A DNA stretch of 64,000 bases from Sorghum bicolor (lineage: Eukaryota > Streptophyta > Magnoliopsida > Poales > Poaceae). The DNA is taken from assembly GCF_000003195.3 (NCBI RefSeq), contig NC_012872.2, positions 52,371,695 through 52,435,694 on the forward strand, read 5' to 3'. The position numbers were made by a program, and so were the translations under genes. Under the pieces are notes generated by a model. That model was not told where the DNA came from and did not search any database. It was given only the letters and a program-made list of their open reading frames with translations. Below are positions 57,338 to 64,000 of this stretch, in pieces. Numbering within the stretch: position 1 is the first letter of the stretch; every line of letters begins with the position of its first letter.

Positions 57338-59461
57338 TTACATTACATGCATGACTTGACTTGAGATGAGGCTGCTTAGAACGGTAGGGAACCTTTCCTT
57401 TTGGATCTGTAACCTATTGGGTGTGGGACAAAACACGGAACGGTAGGGTGTAGGCTAACTCATTACTAATCGACTAATCCTAATTACTGCACTAAACTAA
57501 CGCGTTGCGTGCCATTATCGCATCAAGAACCAATGCTTGCCCATGCACTACCGCTGGAGTAGTAGCAGTAAACACCCCCCCCCCCCCTCCCCCTCCCCCC
57601 CGGGCAAAATGAGCGAGCGACGCGTAGCATTTTCAGGAGGAATCATCCACCCAGCGCTTTCACGCTTGGAATCTTGCCATAGTACCGCAGTAGAAAGCAT
57701 TCTTTTTTTTTTCTTTCTGAGCAAGTCTCGATCGGCAGGACCTAATTTCTGCTGAAGCTAGCGTTTGAACGAGCGAGATTGCTGGGCCGGATATCTACGC
57801 GCGGCGGAGTTGGTACGTGTAGAGCTTGAGTGAAGTAGTGTGCACTCATGTTCCTGCATATTCGTATTTTGGTCGTCGCGTGAAATGATGATGAGGTAGC
57901 CAATGCAACGGTCCGGGGCCAATTCATCGCTCTGCTCTGCTCGGCTGGACGCCACGGAATCGGCTCCGCGGATGATGGATGGCCAGCAGCCAGCAGGTGG
58001 GTAGCCCCCGCCCCGGGGCCGGAACCATGCAAAAAGGGCATGAATCATCATGCTGCTGCTGCCAGTTGCCAGTTGAAACAACCCAAAGACGCAGACCAAA
58101 CCTGGCTGGGTACCGTACCGTATCGTCAGGGTGGACGCTTCGTGCGTGGTTTTAAGGGGCAGACCCAGACCACGCCATGCTTGCAGACGGAGTCGACGCC
58201 GTGTTTTTGGGATCTGCAGCTGCATCCAGCCGATGAATCAGTCAGGCCATGCCGTCGGCAGCTCCAATGGAGAACGAACGAACGAACGGCTTGGCGTTGT
58301 GTGTGTGTGTGTGTGTGGTTGCCGCGACGCGCAGGTCTCTTATGTCACGAACAATGTATGGGACGAACAATGTGCGTAACGTCCCCAGGTCTGCTCCTCT
58401 TTCTGGGAAGTGGAATCATGTGCATGCAACAGCCAGCCGGATTCGGTTACCTTTGCCGTTCATGGCGCCCCCCCCCCCCCCCCCCGCCTGGCGGGACACC
58501 AGCTCCGTCCATTCCATGCGTGACAGCGTCACCCTGCGGGCTGCCGAATGCATGCTGGGTGGCGGACACCAGCCGAATTCGGTTTCCTTTCCTGCGGGAG
58601 CTCCTCCGATCCGCAGCGAATCCCTCGCCGATCGGAAGACGTTACGTTACGTTACGGCAGCTCTCATTCATCGGAGGAGCAGCTAGCAGCCGAGCAGGCA
58701 CTCACACACACCTCCTCACACCGCCAGCGTGAAGCGCTCAACACTCAGGCCTTGTTTAGGTCACTCCGAAATCTAAAAAGTTTTCAAGATTTCATCACAT
58801 GCCAATCACTCACTGCTCAGATACGACGCAATTGTTGGTTGCAGCAGCCTCGTACTGGCACGCAGAGGACGCAGGACTACTACCACCTCCAGCTTGGCAA
58901 CAAAAAATCAACACGGTGCCGCATCCCACATTGCTCAGACTTTTCTGCTGCTTGGCAGCGAAGCTTCGGTGCACAACAGTGCAGTGCAAGCGCGTGACGG
59001 TACACCTGCATTAGTTTAGCAGCGGATTAAGAAAAACAAAAACCATTTCATTTTCTTTGCGGTGAGGGTCAGCATTCCTGTAGCAGCAGGGTGGCTCCGC
59101 TAATCATTCCCAATCGTACGCGGCTTTCTTCCCCAGCCCAGCAAATCATACAACCAAGACCAGCAATCAGCTTAATCAAGCAGAGCAGAGCAGAGCAGAG
59201 CAGTCAGGCACCAGTTTATCCTTTTACCCAAAGCACACCCTTCCTGTGTGTCCTCACGTACGCGTCGAGTATATATCTCCCGTGTCTCTCAGCTACGACA
59301 GACAGACAGCGGCGAGAGAAACTTCAGCCAAAAAGCCAGAGCAGAGTAGAGAGCACCACTTTGCCCTTTTGCCGTTGGATTCGCCACGCCGCGCCGCGCC
59401 GGGAAGCCAACGACGCCAGCGGCAACGACGGAGCAGCTGCGGAGGAGGAGGAGGAGCTGGA
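57338..59461 (+). promoter_or_regulatory. Upstream region of the proline-rich gene
   Basis: Contains a poly-C tract (57,571-57,602), a (GT)n run (~58,300-58,318), another poly-C run (58,471-58,487) and a truncated Tourist MITE (58,748-58,805, GGCCTTGTTTAGGTC). A plausible TATA box (GAGTATATATCTCC) lies near 59,270, with an A/C-rich leader ending at the ATG. Open frames at 57,758-58,997 have no recognisable homology and are not called. Confidence 0.45.
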
Positions 59462-62149
59462 ATGGACGGCCAGGTGAGGGATCATCCATCTGCCGCCGCG
59501 GCGGGTGACGGCGCGCCGAGCACGAGCGGTACCGCGCAATACGACGACGACAATGCGGGCGGCGGCGGCGGGCCCAAGGTCTGGGTGCTCGTGCTCCTCT
59601 TCGCGCTGCTCCTGCTGCCCTTCCTGCCCTCCGCGATGCGGCGCGGTGGGGGGACGCCTTGGGCAGGAGGAGGACGAGGAGGAGGCGGCGGCGGTACGGG
59701 AGGAGGAGGAGGGTACTACCGCCGCGGCGGGATCAACTTCAAGAGCGGATGGGACGTCGTCAACCTCTGCCTCGTGCTCTTCGCCATCCTCTGCGGCCTC
59801 CTTGGCCGCAGCAGCAGCGACAGCGGCGGGGACGGGGAGTACTCCTCCTCCTCCTCCGCCGCCGCCGCGAGTTCCGGCGCGCCGGCGGCCAAGGACGATC
59901 ATCATCGGCTGGGGTCCTCGGCGCCCGCCACGGACGCGGAGCTCGTCACGGCGGCGACTACGACGAGCTCGGGGGATTGGGGGCAGCAGGAGGGCTACGA
60001 CGACTCCATGTCCGCCATCTACGCCAGCTTGTCCCGCAACAACCACGCCCACGCCTCCGGGATCCGCCGGATGAAGAGCAGCAGCTCCTACCCGGAGCTG
60101 CGCCAGGGAAGCGACGGCGTCTGGGCGCTCGCGTCCCCGGAGGCCGCCTGGCGCTTCTACGACGACGCCGAGCTGTACCGCGCCCGCCGCCCGGAGCGCC
60201 AGGAGCGGTCCTGGGACGTCGACCCGCACCGGAGGACGACCTCGACCACCACCACGACGGAGGTCAAGACCATCCCCGTCGACACCTTCGTCGAGCGCGG
60301 CCGGACCGAGCAGCCTCGGGAGCCGCGGAGGCGGCGGAGGAGCGTCGAGAGGCTCCCCAGGATGGCCGAGGTGGACGAGGAGAGGCCGCCGCAACAACAG
60401 CAACAGAGGGGGGAGCCGCTGGCACCGCCGAGGCTCAGGAGGTGGAACTCGGAGTCGTTGGATAGCATACTGGAGCAGGAGGCGAGAGTGGCGGCGCCGG
60501 CGAGGAGCAGGAGGTGGGACTCGGAGGTGGTGAGCGCCATGCCGGAGCAGGAGGCGCCGGTAGCGCCGGCGAGGCTCAGGAGGTGGAACTCAGAGTCGTT
60601 GGAGAGCATACTGGAGCAGGAGGCCAGAGTGGTGGCGCCGACGAGGAGCATGAGGTGGGACTCGAAGGTTGTGGACGTCATGCCGGAGCATGAGGCAGCG
60701 GTTGCGCCGGCGAGGCTCAGGAGGTGGAACTCAGAGTCGTTGGATAGCATACTTGAGCAGGAGGCCAGAGTGGCGCCGGCGAGGAGCATGAGGTGGGACT
60801 CGGAGGTAGTGGATGTCATGACGGAGCAGGACGCGGCGGTGGCGCCGGCGAGGCTCAGAAGGTGGAACTCAGAATCGCTGGATAGTATACTGGAGCAAGA
60901 GGCGGCGGTGGCTCCGGCGAGGAGCAGGAGGTGGACCTCGGAGGCTGTGGACGTGATAACGGAGCGGGAGGCAGCGGTGGCTCCGGCGAGGAGCCGGAGG
61001 TGGAGTTCAGACGCAGTGGATGTAATACCGGAGCAGGAAGCGCCGGTGGTGATGGCGCCTGCTGCTCCACCACCTCCGCCTCCGCCGCCGGCGCCTCGTC
61101 GACGGCGACGGCACAGCGTCGAGACACTGCCGAGACCAGAGGAACTGGAGCCAGAGATAGTACTGGAAGAGGTGAGGACCCCGATGCCGCCGCCATCGCC
61201 GGCCATGTTCCCGCCTGGAACGCCACCCCCACCACCGCCCCCTCTTCCGCCTCCCTCGACGGTGTCGCGCAGCAAGAAGAAGCGCAGCGGCAGCGTGGGC
61301 GGCGCCAAGGAGCTAGCGTCCGCCATTGCTACGTTCTACCAGAAGAAGCGCAAGAGCATCACCATGAAGGCCAAGAGGAGGCCCCATCACCACCACCATT
61401 CCGACGGCCACTACTCGTCACCGTCGTCAGATGCGTCGGCGAGCCCGGACTCCACTGCTCGCACCACCAACGCCCCTCCGCGGGCGCCGCCTCCACCACC
61501 GCCCCCTCCCCCGCCACCGCCGTCCTCCATCTTCTCCAATCTCTTCAAGAAGGGCAGCAAGAGCCGCCGCATCCACTCCGTCGCGCCACCGCAGCCGCCA
61601 CCCCCGCCTCCACCCGCTCGCCGGTCCAAGAAACCGCCACCGCCTCCGTCTCGCCCCGCGCCTCCGGCACCACCGCCGCCACCAGTCAGGACACGGCCGC
61701 CACGCGCCCACGTACACGCGCCCACGCACACGCAGCAGGCGCCATTGTACCCGAGGCGCGTCTACTACACCTACTACCCGCTCCCGCCGCCGTCCCCGCC
61801 GCTACCTCCGCCTCCTCCGCCGCCGCCACCACTGGTGTCAGAGGGCGAGGATGACTCCCCTTCAGTCACGGCGTCGCCGGCGCCGGCGTACTGCGCGAGC
61901 CCCGACGTGAACACGAAGGCGGACAGGTTCATCGAGAGCTTCCGCGAGGGGCTGAAGCTGGAGAAGCTCAACTCGTACCGGGAGAAGTGGCAGAGGCAGA
62001 TCCAAGAGAACGCCGCCGCCGTCGAGATCGAGGAGGAGGGGGAGTTCATGGTGATCGGGTCCCTCTTCGGCGACGACGACGAGGACTACGATGACGGCAT
62101 CTCGTTGCCGCAGACGCCGGCGACCGCCGCTGTCGCCGTCGGATTCTAA
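59462..62149 (+). CDS. Membrane-anchored proline-rich protein with DUF761-like C terminus
   Basis: Single exon, 895 residues. The open frame extends upstream to 59,246 but without an ATG; the first in-frame ATG (59,462, MDGQVRDHPS) has a good context (GGAATGG). Two hydrophobic segments at ~39-58 (VWVLVLLFALLLLPFLP) and ~97-115 (WDVVNLCLVLFAILCGLLG) suggest an N-terminal membrane anchor like DUF4408-type proteins. Residues ~321-530 hold nine RW(N/D)SE-type repeats. Long poly-Pro blocks follow (~535-790), with basic stretches between them. The C terminus (TKADRFIESFREGLKLEKLN) fits the DUF761 motif of plant hydroxyproline-rich-like proteins. Function is not established. Codon use is extremely GC-rich, as in many grass single-exon genes, which creates long open frames in the other phases. 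Confidence 0.88.
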   Translation: MDGQVRDHPSAAAAGDGAPSTSGTAQYDDDNAGGGGGPKVWVLVLLFALLLLPFLPSAMRRGGGTPWAGGGRGGGGGGTGGGGGYYRRGGINFKSGWDVVNLCLVLFAILCGLLGRSSSDSGGDGEYSSSSSAAAASSGAPAAKDDHHRLGSSAPATDAELVTAATTTSSGDWGQQEGYDDSMSAIYASLSRNNHAHASGIRRMKSSSSYPELRQGSDGVWALASPEAAWRFYDDAELYRARRPERQERSWDVDPHRRTTSTTTTTEVKTIPVDTFVERGRTEQPREPRRRRRSVERLPRMAEVDEERPPQQQQQRGEPLAPPRLRRWNSESLDSILEQEARVAAPARSRRWDSEVVSAMPEQEAPVAPARLRRWNSESLESILEQEARVVAPTRSMRWDSKVVDVMPEHEAAVAPARLRRWNSESLDSILEQEARVAPARSMRWDSEVVDVMTEQDAAVAPARLRRWNSESLDSILEQEAAVAPARSRRWTSEAVDVITEREAAVAPARSRRWSSDAVDVIPEQEAPVVMAPAAPPPPPPPPAPRRRRRHSVETLPRPEELEPEIVLEEVRTPMPPPSPAMFPPGTPPPPPPPLPPPSTVSRSKKKRSGSVGGAKELASAIATFYQKKRKSITMKAKRRPHHHHHSDGHYSSPSSDASASPDSTARTTNAPPRAPPPPPPPPPPPPSSIFSNLFKKGSKSRRIHSVAPPQPPPPPPPARRSKKPPPPPSRPAPPAPPPPPVRTRPPRAHVHAPTHTQQAPLYPRRVYYTYYPLPPPSPPLPPPPPPPPPLVSEGEDDSPSVTASPAPAYCASPDVNTKADRFIESFREGLKLEKLNSYREKWQRQIQENAAAVEIEEEGEFMVIGSLFGDDDEDYDDGISLPQTPATAAVAVGF
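60420..61053 (+). repeat. In-frame minisatellite encoding nine RWnSE repeats
   Basis: Nine ~23-residue units in which an A type (PARLRRWNSESLDSILEQEA) and a B type (PARSRRWDSEVVDVMPEQEA) alternate for four pairs, with a final extra B type. The DNA period is therefore ~138 bp per pair. Nucleotide identity between pairs is high, which indicates recent tandem expansion with frame retained. Confidence 0.9.
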
Positions 62150-63285
62150 CGACACTGACGTCGAAGCAAAAATTTGAATTGAAAAAAAAAATTGAAAAAT
62201 GGTCCCGAGAAAATGGAGGAAAAAAAAAGATACCACAAAAAGAGTATTTCTTCTGGCTGCTAATCCCCTGGTTTGTCTGCAGTACAGTACTGCTTGTGAA
62301 TGATTTCATTTTTTTTTCACTAATTTTGCGTTTGGGTAGTTAGGAATTGACAGTGAGATTTGTGTGTGAAAGCTGGGAGAGGCTTTTTGTGCTTATTTTA
62401 AAATGGCAAAAAAGCGCTCTCTTTGGGTGTTGCATTAGGTGAGCTGATGTGAATTTCATGTCTATGCACTTTGGAGCTTTTTGAGTTGTAAAATATATAC
62501 CATGATGAGGAAAGTAACACATCTTTACCCTTTTTTTCTTCTTCATGTGTATTGTGTATTCCTTTTTGTTCCTATATATATATGTATTTTTTTGAAACGA
62601 CCCTGTATATACATATAGTACATCCCTGTACATGTACTTGTACGTACGGTACGGTGCTTTGGATAACGTGCAGTTGTTGCGTTGCACGAGAGAATCATCG
62701 ATCGGTGTATAGTATAGCAACAAGCTGTCAAAAGCAAGTGGATGATGATGATTCCAGTACGTGTGTTTATTTGTTGCGGTATTTGGATAGATGATGATTT
62801 GCATTGCATGCATTGCTTGTGGAATCAATGTGGCCGGCCGGCTGTATGATTAGCTAGCTTGACGGATGGATTGGGGCCTCGTGTCGTGTGGTTGGTTTGG
62901 TTTTGGGCACCACCACCCATCACGACAACGAGATGCCACAGTGCGCATCACCAACCTGACAGCAAAACACATCTCCCCCTCCTTATTACACCCTTTTTAG
63001 GGAGCATGCATCTACTACTACTACTGGTACGGCTAATTGCAATTAACAAACATTAGTCATGCATGCCACTTGAGAGGGAGTAGTGTGGAAAAAAAAACAT
63101 ACAAGATGTGCAGTAGCTATCAACTATATATCATCTGCATTAGTTTAATAATTCCAGTGTGCCGGTGGATGTGGTTTCATGACAGATTATATAGTAAGTA
63201 TTGCTAATGGGTTCCTAGACGAACCCCTCAATCCAGCTCTACTATAGTACTACGTGCATGGGGCCTCTCCCAGCTCCATGATTGA
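62150..63285 (+). other. 3' UTR and spacer after the proline-rich gene
   Basis: A-rich then T-rich sequence with a likely 3' UTR to about 62,560. 62,560-63,285 has no recognisable gene; open frames on either strand are short and without homology. Confidence 0.4.
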
Positions 63286-63517
63286 GGCCTTGTTTAGTTG
63301 GCAAAAACTTTGCTTTTTGGCTACTGTAGCACTTTCGTTTTTATTTGACAAACATTGTCTAATTATGGAGTAACTAGGCTCAAAAGATTCATCTCACAAA
63401 TTACAGATAAACTGTGCAATTAGTTTTTATTTTTATCTATATTTAATGCTCCATGTATACGACCAAAGATTCGATGTGACGGGGAATCTTGAAAATTTTT
63501 GCGAACTAAATAAGGCC
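63286..63517. mobile_element. Tourist-type MITE with TGA duplication
   Basis: Begins GGCCTTGTTTAGTTGGC and ends GCGAACTAAATAAGGCC. Flanked by TGA at 63,283-63,285 and 63,518-63,520, a variant of the usual TTA/TAA target. Confidence 0.8.
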
Positions 63518-64000
63518 TGAGTGCAAGCAAGCCACTTTCACGTCCGTCATAATCCTGCGGTTGGGGCACCGCACTTGGACTTGATTTGAACTCCTGGTTG
63601 CAATTGGTTTGTTCCGGTATGTTTTTCAAACACGAGCGCGCGCGCACACACACACACTCTCTTTTGAATTTTGATTATGTTTGTACGTGTCCATCACACA
63701 CAGACATGTTGATTGTTTCAACTATTTTATACAACTGTGAGAACGGCTTGTCCATGAATATATCAACCTTTGAATAGCATATGTTTGAATGTTTGATTGA
63801 TGATGTGGATCATTTTGTTTAAGGAGAAGCTATGGTGAGTTGTCAAGCTCAAGGGTTGTCGCGTGTGTTTTTCTTTATGCAAATTATTTTCCTGATAAGT
63901 TTGTAACAAAATCTTTTTTTTGTATCCACTTCTACATCATCAGGATCTTCTTATCATGTTGGACCGATATCATTTAATAAAGTTGTTTACCTCTGTGTTA
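63518..64000. other. Intergenic DNA to window end
   Basis: Contains an alternating (GC)n(AC)n stretch at about 63,634-63,658, a Z-DNA-prone sequence, then T-rich DNA. No gene recognised. Confidence 0.4.

Noticed and set aside
59246..59461. Extra 72-residue N terminus for the proline-rich protein
   Set aside because: The upstream extension begins with GTG, not ATG, and would precede a membrane anchor with unrelated leader-like sequence. The ATG at 59,462 is in good context.
59324..62309. Large open frames antisense or out of phase to the proline-rich gene
   Set aside because: They result from extreme GC content and repetitive codons. They lack recognisable domains and overlap a well-supported coding exon.

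Overview
The window is a plant nuclear segment, most likely Sorghum or a close panicoid relative. The evidence is GT-AG spliced genes with very GC-rich grass-type first exons, and a dense population of Tourist- and Stowaway-type MITEs whose ends read GGCCTTGTTTAGTT or CTCCCTCCGTC. The species is inferred from style, not proven. No bacterial features, CRISPR arrays, rRNA or tRNA genes were seen.

Layout. 1-2.2 kb is a chain of MITEs. 2.2-9.4 kb is a dead L1-type LINE on the minus strand, split by a 2.3-kb solo LTR. 9.4-12.5 kb holds more MITEs, including a Stowaway element interrupted by a Tourist element. From 12,477 to 41,628 everything lies inside one small Stowaway-like MITE that was split by two later insertions. 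The first is a 24.4-kb Mutator-like element (MULE, 12,538-36,907) with 54-bp terminal inverted repeats and a perfect 9-bp target duplication. The second is a 4.5-kb Helitron (36,925-41,402).

The MULE is the most unusual object here. It carries a FAR1/MULE/SWIM transposase gene on the plus strand and a convergent multi-exon Ulp1-type cysteine protease gene on the minus strand. It also carries fragments of three host genes: a PPR protein, a filament-like plant protein and an ISU1-type Fe-S scaffold. Its middle has been amplified: a ~4.53-kb unit occurs three times, and units 2 and 3 are each entered through an identical novel junction. As a result the only full-length transposase is at the left end, and the only complete protease gene is at the right end.

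41.6-64 kb is ordinary gene space with three host genes on the plus strand. They are a clade A protein phosphatase 2C (ABA co-receptor type, 45,219-49,304), a LYAR-like nucleolar zinc-finger protein (50,740-53,661), and a single-exon proline-rich protein with two N-terminal membrane segments and a C-terminal DUF761-like motif (59,462-62,149). MITEs, a SINE and low-complexity tracts sit in their introns and flanks. Four CACGTG motifs lie upstream of the PP2C gene, separated from it by a nest of MITEs.

All exon boundaries were read by eye from splice consensus and protein homology. They were not confirmed by transcripts.
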